Assembly: GCA_025992705.1 (NCBI GenBank)
Contig: DAJPGJ010000001.1
Coordinates: 1,798,001-1,862,000, forward strand
DNA: 64,000 nt
Direction: 5' to 3'
DNA from: Coriobacteriaceae bacterium
Lineage (GTDB): Bacteria; Actinomycetota; Coriobacteriia; Coriobacteriales; QAMH01
The notes under the pieces were generated by a model. That model worked only from the letters and a program-made list of their open reading frames with translations, did not search any database and was not told where the DNA came from. Made by a program: the position numbers and the translations under genes. Shown in pieces: positions 26,790-34,287 of the stretch (positions are counted from its first letter, which is position 1; each line of letters opens with the position of its first letter).

Positions 26790-27521
26790 CTACATTGCCG
26801 AGAAGTATCCGAGCAGTTCGGCAACACCCCAAATGGCCACGAGATGCGCAGGGTAGTAGATATAGAAGAGATACTTGAGATGCCAAGTGCCACGTTTGCC
26901 GTTATAGCTGGCCAGAGGCACAATCGCGAGAAGCGAGAACCATTGGATGCCACCGAGCCAATCGTTCATCTGCACGCAAACCAGGATGATGCCAAGACAT
27001 GCGAACGCGAGCATGATTCGCAGGCGCTTCTTGTCAAGCGCCTTTTTGAAGAAAATGCGCGGCATATAGCAAAAGACGGGAAGCATGATTCCCCAGAAGC
27101 CGTAATCGACCGAGAAATCGGTTCCGGCGAGGAGGACGGGTAAGACGAGCGCCACGAAGGCATCGAGCGCAAGTGCGCCGACGACTGCCAGGACTCCTGC
27201 AAGGTCCCTACGATCATCGGCGAGTTGGACGGCGTAGATCGTGATGATGGCGAGCACGAAGCTCGTAAGTATGCTCTGCTCGAGGCTGCCCATCGCGAGA
27301 AAGAACCCAATCTGGCATACGAAGCCGAGCGCGAAGATGCCCCCGAGGTAACGTTTCCTGCTATGCGTATAGAAGCAACCCTCGGCGATCATGTACGCAA
27401 AAATGGGATACGTGAGACGGCCGATGATCCGCAAGATCAGGTATTGGGGCAGCAGAACGACGCCGATATGGTCAATCGTCATCGTTATCAAGGCGAGTAT
27501 TTTAAGCTGGTTTCCCGTCAT
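26790..27521 (-). CDS. TraX-like membrane protein
   Basis: A 243-residue polytopic protein with about eight hydrophobic segments. The N-terminal NQLKILALITMTIDHIG and the following RIIGRLTYPIFAYMIAEG are the hallmark of the TraX family, named after the F-pilin acetylase but widespread in chromosomes, where the substrate is unknown. The start MTGNQLK at 27521 fits the family; upstream codons to 27593 fall within a palindrome and are unlikely to be translated. It lies 38 bases upstream of ppk1 on the same strand. Confidence 0.85.
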   Translation of the reverse strand: MTGNQLKILALITMTIDHIGVVLLPQYLILRIIGRLTYPIFAYMIAEGCFYTHSRKRYLGGIFALGFVCQIGFFLAMGSLEQSILTSFVLAIITIYAVQLADDRRDLAGVLAVVGALALDAFVALVLPVLLAGTDFSVDYGFWGIMLPVFCYMPRIFFKKALDKKRLRIMLAFACLGIILVCVQMNDWLGGIQWFSLLAIVPLASYNGKRGTWHLKYLFYIYYPAHLVAIWGVAELLGYFSAM

Positions 27522-27543
27522 CACGAAGGGTATTCTATCGTTT

Positions 27544-27643
27544 CGGGTGACGGGGGAGCGTGACGGGGGAGCGTGACGGGGGGGGTCTGTCACGCGAACT
27601 CCAGCGTGACAGACCCCCCCCCGTCACGCTCCCCCGTCACCCG
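27544..27643. repeat. 100-bp palindrome with GAACTCCA loop
   Basis: Arms built from CGGGTGACGGGGGAGCGTGACGG words pair around the loop GAACTCCA (27596-27603). The left arm contains an extra GGGGGAGCGTGAC unit, so the two arms are unequal in length. The element lies between the divergent TraX and trmB genes. It shares its loop with the palindromes at 58600 and 63536. Confidence 0.85.
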
Positions 27644-27673
27644 AGCAACCGTCTCGTCCGTCGAAGGGGTGCC

Positions 27674-28504
27674 TTGGAACTTCGCAAACGACATAAGGCG
27701 CATGCACGTCCGCTCAAGAATCTCGAGGAGCGCTATGAGTGGTACGCGCGTGCCATCGAGCTGGAAGCATCCGCTCGCTCAGGCACATGGATAGAGATGT
27801 ACTTTCCCTCAGCACGCGAGCTTCATCTCGACCTAGGTTGCGGCAAGGGACAATTTGTCGTCGAGCAGGCACGGCGGTATCCCGACGTATTGTTTGTCGG
27901 TCTTGACTATGACCGGATCTGCATCGCGCTTGCCGCGCAGAAGGCTTGCGAACTGGGTCTCGAGAATTGCGTTTTCGCGCTTGCCGACGGAGAAGACGTC
28001 GGCAAGTACTTCGGCCCAGGGGAGCTTTCTCGCATCTACCTCAACTTCTCGACACCGCACCCGCGCAAGAAACACGCGTCCGAGCGCCTCACGCACGTCG
28101 ACCAGCTCATCTCCTACCGCGACCTGCTCGCACCGGGTGCCAGTATCGAAATGAAAACCGATAGCCCGCCCTTCTACGAGTTCTCGCTCGTGCAGTTCGA
28201 CCTGGCGGGATATGACGTCGTCTGGAAGACGACCGACTTGCATGCGCTCGACGCGCTTGATGAGATTAGCCCCGTGACCGAATACGAGGAGCGGCTCCGC
28301 GCCCTTGGAGCCAAGGTGCATGCCTGCCGCGCGGTCAAGGCCGACCGTCCCTTCACCAATGAGCAGACAGCCGAACTTTCGCTCTTCGAGTACCTGCCCG
28401 ATGACCTGGACACCCTCGAATACGTGCCTTACGGCATGGAGGGCTACGTCTTCAACATGCGCAACCGCCGCGCCAAGGAGCAAGCCCGCCTTTTGTGCGA
28501 ATGA
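27674..28504 (+). CDS. trmB: tRNA (guanine-N7-)-methyltransferase TrmB
   Basis: TrmB methylates G46 of tRNAs using SAM. Motifs are LHLDLGCGKGQFVVEQA (SAM binding), VGLDYD, the catalytic-region LNFSTPHPRKKHASERL (usually NFPDPWPKKRH; here FSTPHPRKKH) and a C-terminal TEYEERLRALG typical of the family. I choose TTG 27674 (276 residues), preceded by AAGGGG, because upstream in-frame codons fall in the palindrome and are not family-like. The stop codon lies inside an 82-bp palindrome. It stands alone ahead of modABC. Confidence 0.9.
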   Translation: MELRKRHKAHARPLKNLEERYEWYARAIELEASARSGTWIEMYFPSARELHLDLGCGKGQFVVEQARRYPDVLFVGLDYDRICIALAAQKACELGLENCVFALADGEDVGKYFGPGELSRIYLNFSTPHPRKKHASERLTHVDQLISYRDLLAPGASIEMKTDSPPFYEFSLVQFDLAGYDVVWKTTDLHALDALDEISPVTEYEERLRALGAKVHACRAVKADRPFTNEQTAELSLFEYLPDDLDTLEYVPYGMEGYVFNMRNRRAKEQARLLCE

Positions 28505-28578
28505 GACACATTGGACAGGTACATCTGTCTCATTGCATGCAATGAGACAGATGTACCTGTCCAATGTGTCTCATTCGC
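28497..28578. repeat. 82-bp perfect palindrome spanning the trmB stop codon
   Basis: Both 41-base halves are exact reverse complements with no spacer (centre between 28537 and 28538). Words include GAGACACATTGGACAGG and CTGTCCAATGTGTCTC. The trmB stop TGA (28502-28504) is within the left half. It could act as a bidirectional terminator, but there is no T-run. Confidence 0.95.
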
Positions 28579-28636
28579 CATCGGCCCGTCACCGAAAAGT
28601 TTATTCATCAGAAAAAATAATAATTGCCAAATTTAT

Positions 28637-28644
28637 ATCCTGTT
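28637..28644 (+). promoter_or_regulatory. ATCCTGTT motif upstream of modA
   Basis: ATCCTGTT followed by GTAAA lies 61-68 bases before modA. The same word occurs upstream of modB (29662-29669) and, on the minus strand, upstream of the formate/nitrite channel gene (46975-46982), at similar distances. It is a candidate shared site; the regulator is unknown. Confidence 0.35.
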
Positions 28645-28649
28645 GTAAA

Positions 28650-28680
28650 TATAATCTCATTACAGAACAGTTATCTGTTC
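28650..28680 (+). promoter_or_regulatory. modA -10 element and operator-like inverted repeat
   Basis: A perfect TATAAT (28650-28655) lacks a good -35 at normal spacing. Ten bases downstream is the inverted repeat GAACAGTTATCTGTTC (28665-28680), six-base arms with a TTAT spacer, overlapping the expected start of transcription. This is a layout suited to a repressor or molybdate-responsive regulator; that is inference. Confidence 0.45.
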
Positions 28681-28704
28681 GTGAAGCACAGCAAGGAGGA
28701 TTTC

Positions 28705-29568
28705 ATGAGAAAAAGCAAACTCGCCAAGGTGCTGACATGCGGCGTGGTAACCGCGGGCCTTATCGCCACCCTGGGCCTCACGGCTTGCGGCGGTTCGAAC
28801 GCGAGCTCGTCGGCGGGCTCGAATGTGGAGTTGCAGGTCTTTGCAGCTAACTCGCTTTCCAAGGCCATGGACGAAGCCCAGGAGCTCTACACGCAGCAGA
28901 CAGGCGTGACCTTCGCCGACACGCAGTACAAGGCATCCGGCGAGCTCAACGAGATGCTCAAAGCTGGCTCCTATGCCGACCTCGAGATTACCGCTTCCAA
29001 GGGCACCATGGATACGGCAGTGCAGGAAGGCTACGTGGATGAGTCCACGCGTACCGACATGTTCACCAACGAACTCGTCATCGTCGCCAAGGAAGACTCC
29101 GCCCTTCAAGATGTCACCCTTCAGCAAATCGCCAGCGGCGATCTCACCGTCTGCGTAGGCGATGACTCCGTTCCGGCCGGCAACTATGCCGCCCAGGCCC
29201 TTTCCACCGTTGGCGCCTACCAGCCGCCCGCAGCTGACGCCGGCAAAAGTGGCAAGGACATCTCTGGCAAGGGCGGTCGGTACGTGGGCATCACCCCCAT
29301 CCTGCAGACCTCGGTCGGCAACGTATGCAAGCAGGCGGAAAACGGCGACGTTGACGTCGCCATCGTCTACAGCTCCGACGTATACCGCTTTGGCGGCGTG
29401 AAGGTTGTCGGCATCATCCCCGATGACACCCACAAGGCCATCGTCTATCCCGGTGCCGTGTGCAAGGACTCCAAGAACGCGCAGGCTGCCAACGACTTCA
29501 TGCAGTGGTGCATCACCGATCCCGATGCCCAGAAGATCTTCCAGAAGTGGGGCTTTGACCTCTCCTAA
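28705..29568 (+). CDS. modA: Molybdate ABC transporter, substrate-binding lipoprotein ModA
   Basis: ModA captures molybdate (or tungstate) outside the membrane. The N-terminus is a lipoprotein signal with lipobox LTAC at about residues 25-28, then a Ser/Gly linker and the type-2 periplasmic binding fold: LQVFAANSLSKAMDEAQ, ASGELNEMLKAGSYADLEITAS, NELVIVAKED, and VDVAIVYSSDVYRFG. AAGGAGG lies six bases before ATG 28705 (287 residues). A stem-loop follows at 29587. It supplies modBC, and the molybdenum enzymes Fdh and Nar encoded downstream need this metal. Confidence 0.95.
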   Translation: MRKSKLAKVLTCGVVTAGLIATLGLTACGGSNASSSAGSNVELQVFAANSLSKAMDEAQELYTQQTGVTFADTQYKASGELNEMLKAGSYADLEITASKGTMDTAVQEGYVDESTRTDMFTNELVIVAKEDSALQDVTLQQIASGDLTVCVGDDSVPAGNYAAQALSTVGAYQPPAADAGKSGKDISGKGGRYVGITPILQTSVGNVCKQAENGDVDVAIVYSSDVYRFGGVKVVGIIPDDTHKAIVYPGAVCKDSKNAQAANDFMQWCITDPDAQKIFQKWGFDLS

Positions 29569-29586
29569 TCCATAGGAATCATTGCT

Positions 29587-29620
29587 GCGGCGCGGATGAC
29601 CCATCGGTTATCCGCGCCGC
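29587..29620 (+). terminator. Stem-loop between modA and modB
   Basis: A 15-bp GC-rich stem with one mismatch (GCGGCGCGGATGACC pairing with GGTTATCCGCGCCGC) and a four-base loop lies 18 bases after modA. No T-run follows, so it may attenuate rather than end transcription, which would give more ModA than ModBC. Confidence 0.55.
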
Positions 29621-29661
29621 TTGCGTATAACCTCGTTTCAGATTATTTGCAAAGGCATATA

Positions 29662-29669
29662 ATCCTGTT
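29662..29669 (+). promoter_or_regulatory. ATCCTGTT motif upstream of modB
   Basis: Second copy of the word seen upstream of modA, 77-84 bases before the modB start and after the stem-loop, so modBC may have its own regulated start. Confidence 0.3.
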
Positions 29670-29745
29670 ATCCCATCAGGAGAAAGATTGGCAGTCGCAC
29701 GGAGACGCCCTGTCAATCCCTTCGAGACGACAAGGACTGGCACCC

Positions 29746-31275
29746 ATGGTTCTGGGGAGTTTCATACAACGTGGGCTTGGTTTCATGCTTGCCCTTGTGC
29801 TTGCGATCACCGCGCTCTCGTGCGTCATGCCGTGCCCGGCAGCCGCCACCGATGACGAGCTCGGCAGCGTGGACAGCCCTGCCGTCGACAACGCAGGCGA
29901 ACAGCAGACCGTCAACGGGGTCACCGTCTCCGCCGAGGGGGACAGCGCCCTCATCGAAGGATGCAGCTTCGGCATCAACGATTTCTACCGTGCCCAGGCC
30001 GGCTCCAACAAGGCGGTCGGCGACAGGTACTGGGGCTATAACTACTACATCGGCACTCAACCCGACAATCTCTCGGTCATATCAACCGGCGATTACGCCG
30101 TGGTCTACATTCCCAAAGCAACCCAGGACGCCTTCGGCTTCCTCTACGATAACCACAACGACCAGGATTACATCAAGCGTTACTTCACCGCCTTGGACGA
30201 CGCGAACGCGAAGGGTTCCTCGCGACTCTCCAACGTCTCCAAATGGTATTTCACCGAACAGCAGTCCTTCGAGGTGAATGGCGTCGTCTTCAACTTCGAT
30301 CAGGAACTCGACGAAGGGCGCTACTACGCCTACATCATTGGCTCTGATGGAAGCGACGTGACCAGCAAGGCGAGCAGCAACCAGGTCAGGCTCGACTTTG
30401 CCGACTTCGCTCGAGCCGTGCCGCCCTCGGACGTGCAGATCGTCCAGGCGAGCACAGGCCTTGCATGGCTTGCAAACTTCCTCGTGACCATGGACTACAG
30501 TCCGCTATGGGTTACCTTGCGCACGACGCTCATCGCCATTGTGTTCATCTTCATCCTGGGTCTCGCAGCCGCCTACTTCACGATGCGCATCTCGCCGCGC
30601 GCTCAGTCCATCTTCGACGCGATCTTCACCATCCCCATGGTGTTGCCACCCACGGTATGCGGCTTCTTGCTGCTCCTTGCCTTCGGTCGTTCCACGCCCG
30701 TGGGCCAGTGGTTCATCGACGTGGGATTCCCCCTCGTCTTCAGCTGGCAGGCAACGGTCATCGCAGCAGTCGTTGTAGCCTTTCCGCTCATGTACCGCAG
30801 CTCACGCGGCGCCTTCGAGAACCTCGATCCCAACATGCTCGATGCGGCGCGTACGCTCGGCTGGTCCAACATCCGCATCTTCTTCAAGCTCATGCTGCCG
30901 CTTGCCTGGTCCTCCATCGCCGCGGCTACGGTGCTCGCCTATGCGCGTGCATTGGGCGAGTTTGGCGCGACGCTGTTCCTCGCGGGCAATTACGCAGGTG
31001 TCACACGCACCATCCCCATCGCCATCTACTTCGAGTGGATGAACGGCAACACGGACATCGCCATCTTCTGGACCATCGTCATCATCATCTTCAGCTTCAT
31101 CGTCATCATGTTCATCAACTTGTGGTCGAGTAGAACGACAAAGTACCGTCGCAGGCAGACAAGCAAGAAGAAACACGGTGCAGAGCACGGCACGCACACG
31201 CCACACCTGGAAGGCGGCCTGGAGTCCGCCATCGCGACCGAAGACGCCGGACTGCCCGAGGGGGCGCGCTCATGA
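29746..31275 (+). CDS. modB: Molybdate ABC transporter permease ModB with extracytoplasmic N-terminal domain
   Basis: The C-terminal part (about residues 245-470) is a ModB-type permease: a first helix WVTLRTTLIAIVFIFILG, PMVLPPTVCGFLLL, the ATPase-contacting loop DAARTLGWSNIRIFFKLMLP, and LGEFGATLFLAGNYAGVTRTIP typical of molybdate permeases. Unlike normal ModB (about 220-230 residues), it starts with a signal peptide (cleavage near PAAA) and an additional region of about 200 residues (33-235) that must lie outside the cell. The tail after 475 is basic. ATG 29746 has AAGGA nine bases upstream. Its stop overlaps modC (ATGA). Confidence 0.88.
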   Translation: MVLGSFIQRGLGFMLALVLAITALSCVMPCPAAATDDELGSVDSPAVDNAGEQQTVNGVTVSAEGDSALIEGCSFGINDFYRAQAGSNKAVGDRYWGYNYYIGTQPDNLSVISTGDYAVVYIPKATQDAFGFLYDNHNDQDYIKRYFTALDDANAKGSSRLSNVSKWYFTEQQSFEVNGVVFNFDQELDEGRYYAYIIGSDGSDVTSKASSNQVRLDFADFARAVPPSDVQIVQASTGLAWLANFLVTMDYSPLWVTLRTTLIAIVFIFILGLAAAYFTMRISPRAQSIFDAIFTIPMVLPPTVCGFLLLLAFGRSTPVGQWFIDVGFPLVFSWQATVIAAVVVAFPLMYRSSRGAFENLDPNMLDAARTLGWSNIRIFFKLMLPLAWSSIAAATVLAYARALGEFGATLFLAGNYAGVTRTIPIAIYFEWMNGNTDIAIFWTIVIIIFSFIVIMFINLWSSRTTKYRRRQTSKKKHGAEHGTHTPHLEGGLESAIATEDAGLPEGARS

Positions 31276-32384
31276 GCCTGCAAATGGACTTCAGAAAATC
31301 CCTTGGCGATTTCTCCCTCGACGTGAGCGTCGAAGCCGGTATGGAGACGCTCGGCTTCCTCGGTGCCTCGGGTTGCGGCAAGAGCCTCACGATGCGCTGT
31401 ATCGCGGGTATCGAAACGCCTGACGAGGGACGTATCGTCGTGAACGACACCGTCTACTTCGACTCCGCCGCAAAGGTCAACCTGAGTCCCCAGCAGCGCA
31501 AAACGGCTTTGCTCTTCCAGAACTACATGCTCTTTCCCAACATGACCATCGAGCAGAACGTAGCAGCAGGCATACCCAAGACGGTGAGCAAGGGTGATCG
31601 TGACGCCATCGTCACGACCGAACTCAGGCGCTTCAGCCTCGAGGGCTTTAGCAAGCGCTACCCCGCCCAGCTCTCCGGTGGCCAGCAGCAGCGCGTGGCT
31701 CTTGCACGCATGCTCGCGGCACGGCCCGGCATTCTCATGCTCGACGAGCCGTTCTCCGCGCTTGACTCGCATCTCAAGAGTGTGCTCGAGCAAAACCTCG
31801 TTGACCTCTTCGAGGCCTTTGAGGGGACCATCCTCTACGTGAGCCACGACATAGACGAAGCGCTGCGCTTCTGCGACCGCATCGCCGTAGTCGATGACGG
31901 TCACATACTCGAGATCGATTCGAACGACGAGCTCGTGAACAACCCGCAATCGGAAGCCGCGCTCAAGCTCTCGGGCTGCAAGAACACCACGCCCGTCATC
32001 AAGGCCGACGAGCACGCCGTGTGGGCGCCCAAGTGGGGCGTGCGCATCGAGTGCGAGCGGGAAGTGCCCGACGACGTGCGATTCCTGGGCGTGCGCGCAT
32101 TCTACCTCGAGCGCGCGAGCGGGCCGGGCACCAACAACTACCGCGTGCGCGTCGACCGCATCAGCGACTCGCGCTTCGAGCGAAGCGCGCTACTCGGCTT
32201 CCTCGACCGCGACAGCTCGTTTGCACCGGCTGTCGAGCGCAGCGATGACGAGATGAGGTTCCTGCACCAGCACCTGTTCTGGCGCATCGACAAGCTCAAG
32301 GACGGCCCGGAGGTGTGGCCCGAAATGGGCGAGGAGCTCTGGGTGCACCTTCCGCAGGAGAAGATCTACCTGGTGAGCAGATAG
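31272..32384 (+). CDS. modC: Molybdate ABC transporter ATP-binding protein ModC
   Basis: The ATPase subunit of the molybdate importer. Walker A GASGCGKS, Q-loop FQNYMLFPNMTI, signature LSGGQQQR, Walker B ILMLDEPFSALD and the switch histidine VSHD are present. Residues after about 245 form a divergent accessory domain in place of a clear TOBE/mop domain, ending WVHLPQEKIYLV. The start overlaps the modB stop by four bases, so translation is coupled. A stem-loop at 32386 follows. Confidence 0.93.
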   Translation: MSLQMDFRKSLGDFSLDVSVEAGMETLGFLGASGCGKSLTMRCIAGIETPDEGRIVVNDTVYFDSAAKVNLSPQQRKTALLFQNYMLFPNMTIEQNVAAGIPKTVSKGDRDAIVTTELRRFSLEGFSKRYPAQLSGGQQQRVALARMLAARPGILMLDEPFSALDSHLKSVLEQNLVDLFEAFEGTILYVSHDIDEALRFCDRIAVVDDGHILEIDSNDELVNNPQSEAALKLSGCKNTTPVIKADEHAVWAPKWGVRIECEREVPDDVRFLGVRAFYLERASGPGTNNYRVRVDRISDSRFERSALLGFLDRDSSFAPAVERSDDEMRFLHQHLFWRIDKLKDGPEVWPEMGEELWVHLPQEKIYLVSR

Positions 32385-32385
32385 A

Positions 32386-32413
32386 ACGTGCCAGGAATCA
32401 GACCCTGGCACGT
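32386..32413. terminator. Stem-loop after modC
   Basis: A perfect 10-bp stem ACGTGCCAGG / CCTGGCACGT with an eight-base loop sits two bases after modC and 25 bases from the convergent NrfD-like gene. It probably serves both directions. There is no clear T-run. Confidence 0.55.
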
Positions 32414-32438
32414 CAATACCCTGCGTATTTCGCCGGCT

Positions 32439-33342
32439 CTAGTGCGGGTGCGCCACGAAGATGATCCAGTAGCGCTCCCAGACTCCCGCAAGCAGGCAAA
32501 TCGCCCCAGCGGCGGCAACTCCGATGGGCCCGAAGAAGCAGGCCGCGATGGCGCAGATGCCCGCGATGCCGTAGACGATCACCGCATTGAGCGCGAGGCG
32601 GGCCTTGGAATACATCAGCGAGGCACGCTCGTGGATGTTCATCCACACCAGCGCATAGGTGAAGCAACGGAACACGATGAGCACGACGAACGGGATGACG
32701 AGCGCCTCGACGGGGGCGAGCTGCCCGAGAACGAACGAGAGCACGATCAAGAGGCCCATTCCGATCGTGAGGGCATCGCATACCACCCAGCAGGTGAGCC
32801 AGCGGGCTCGCTTCACGCCCGGCTGCGACGTGCAGCTGAAGGCGACGCCCTTGTAGCAGATCACGGCGCACGAGGCGATGAGCGCCAGGACGGCGAAGAG
32901 GCGGAAGAGCACGCCGAGGACGGCGGCGACCTCGAGCGGCAATCCTATGGTTGCCAGCAGCGCAAAGGTCACCCAGTAGATGACGAGCGCGATGAACAAC
33001 ATGATCGAGTAGAAGATCAGTCCCACCACGCCGACCGACAGAGGAGCCGTCGGGTGCATGACGCGCATGGCGTGCAGGAACCGGAAGTGATCACCGAGGT
33101 CGGTGACGAGCAGCATCAAATCGAAGATGACGATGAGAAACGCGAGCGTCAGCGCGATGGGCAGCACGGGACCGAAGATATCCGGGGCGATGAGCCAGGT
33201 GATCATCGTCACGAACATGAACCCCGAGGTGAGGTTATTGAAGAAGAGGTCCCATACGATGATGTTCTTCCAGTCGGGAAAATGAACTATATCGTGCTGT
33301 TGATAGGCAGATGGCTGGCCTTTGACCCATGTTCTATCCATG
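32439..33342 (-). CDS. NrfD-like membrane subunit of formate dehydrogenase
   Basis: A 300-residue protein with about eight membrane helices and TDLGDHFRFLHAMRVMHPTA, which resembles the NrfD/PsrC quinone-reactive family rather than the four-helix cytochrome b FdnI. It lacks the paired histidines expected of a di-haem subunit. It should pass electrons from the iron-sulfur subunit to the quinone pool. ATG 33342 has GGGGAG six bases upstream. It is the last gene of the three-gene formate dehydrogenase unit, 13 bases after the iron-sulfur subunit. Confidence 0.75.
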
Positions 33343-33355
33343 TCTGTCTCCCCTC

Positions 33356-34285
33356 CTACAGCAAGCAAACGATAATCGCGATCGTCGCGATCAAGAGCGT
33401 TCCGATGGCGTTGGCGTAATCCCCCACCATGAACCGCACGGGCAATTTCGGCTGATTGGGCAAGCCGTAGACCGCGGGCTCGTCCATCAGCAGGTAGAAC
33501 GAATTGAGCGGCTTGTAATCCTGGAACGGGTCGACGCCGTAGAGATTGGCCTTCTCGAAGCCCTGCTCGTGGAGGGTGGCGAGACGCGCACGCGCCTTCT
33601 CGACCATCTCCTCGCGCGGCCCGAACTGGATCGCGGTCGTGGTGCATGCCGTGGCGCAGGCGGGCTTCAGCCCGTCACGCAGGCGGTCGTAGCATCCCGC
33701 GCACTTCATGGAATGCCCGGTCTCCTCGCTCACCTCGGGAACGCCAAACGGGCACGCGGCCACGCACATGCGGCAACCCATGCAGATGTCGGTCTGGTAG
33801 TAGATGCCGCCAAACTCGTTGCGGATGATCGCACCGGTAGGGCATGCTTCCTGGCAGGGCGACTCCTGACAATGCTTGCAATGGTCGGACATGAAGAGCC
33901 ACTCGCCTTGCTTCGGCTCGTTGAGCAGGTCGTCCATCGCCTTGGGGGCGGGCTTGTCCGTCTCGTTGACCTCCGAGAAGCGCTCGATGAACTTGACGTG
34001 ACGCCAGCTCTCCGACGAGAGCACGCGCGTGTTGTCATAGCTGTTCTTCGACCACTGGATATCCGTGGTCTTCAGCATGTTCCATTGCTTGCATGCGACC
34101 TCGCAGGCCTTGCATCCAGAGCAGACGGAGGTGTCGGTGAAGAAGGCCATCTCGGTTTGCGCCGCACGCGGCTCGTGGCGCTTGAACAGGGCGTAGATGA
34201 CGTCGATGCGATGGTTCTTGTGCGGTTCCTTCGCATCGTACTTCCTGTCGGAAAGCTTGAGGATGTTCAGCGGATTCAGATTCAT
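33356..34285 (-). CDS. fdhB: Formate dehydrogenase iron-sulfur subunit (FdnH-like)
   Basis: The electron-transfer subunit. It has four ferredoxin-type cysteine groups: CSGCKACEVACKQW (about 63-76), HCKHCQESPCQEACPTGA, CMGCRMCVAACPFGVP and CAGCYDRLRDGLKPACATAC, for four 4Fe-4S clusters. A single C-terminal hydrophobic helix (about 285-305) anchors it, as in FdnH. ATG 34285 has GAGG eight bases upstream and follows the catalytic subunit by two bases. It lies between the molybdopterin subunit and the NrfD-like anchor. Confidence 0.92.
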   Translation of the reverse strand: MNLNPLNILKLSDRKYDAKEPHKNHRIDVIYALFKRHEPRAAQTEMAFFTDTSVCSGCKACEVACKQWNMLKTTDIQWSKNSYDNTRVLSSESWRHVKFIERFSEVNETDKPAPKAMDDLLNEPKQGEWLFMSDHCKHCQESPCQEACPTGAIIRNEFGGIYYQTDICMGCRMCVAACPFGVPEVSEETGHSMKCAGCYDRLRDGLKPACATACTTTAIQFGPREEMVEKARARLATLHEQGFEKANLYGVDPFQDYKPLNSFYLLMDEPAVYGLPNQPKLPVRFMVGDYANAIGTLLIATIAIIVCLL

Positions 34286-34287
34286 GG

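Noticed and set aside
27560..27673. Upstream extension of trmB
   Set aside because: These codons are part of a palindrome and do not resemble TrmB N-termini; TTG 27674 with AAGGGG is more likely.
29688..29720. TTG start for modB after AGGAG at 29678
   Set aside because: That TTG is in a different frame from ModB; the frame-matching signal-peptide start is ATG 29746.
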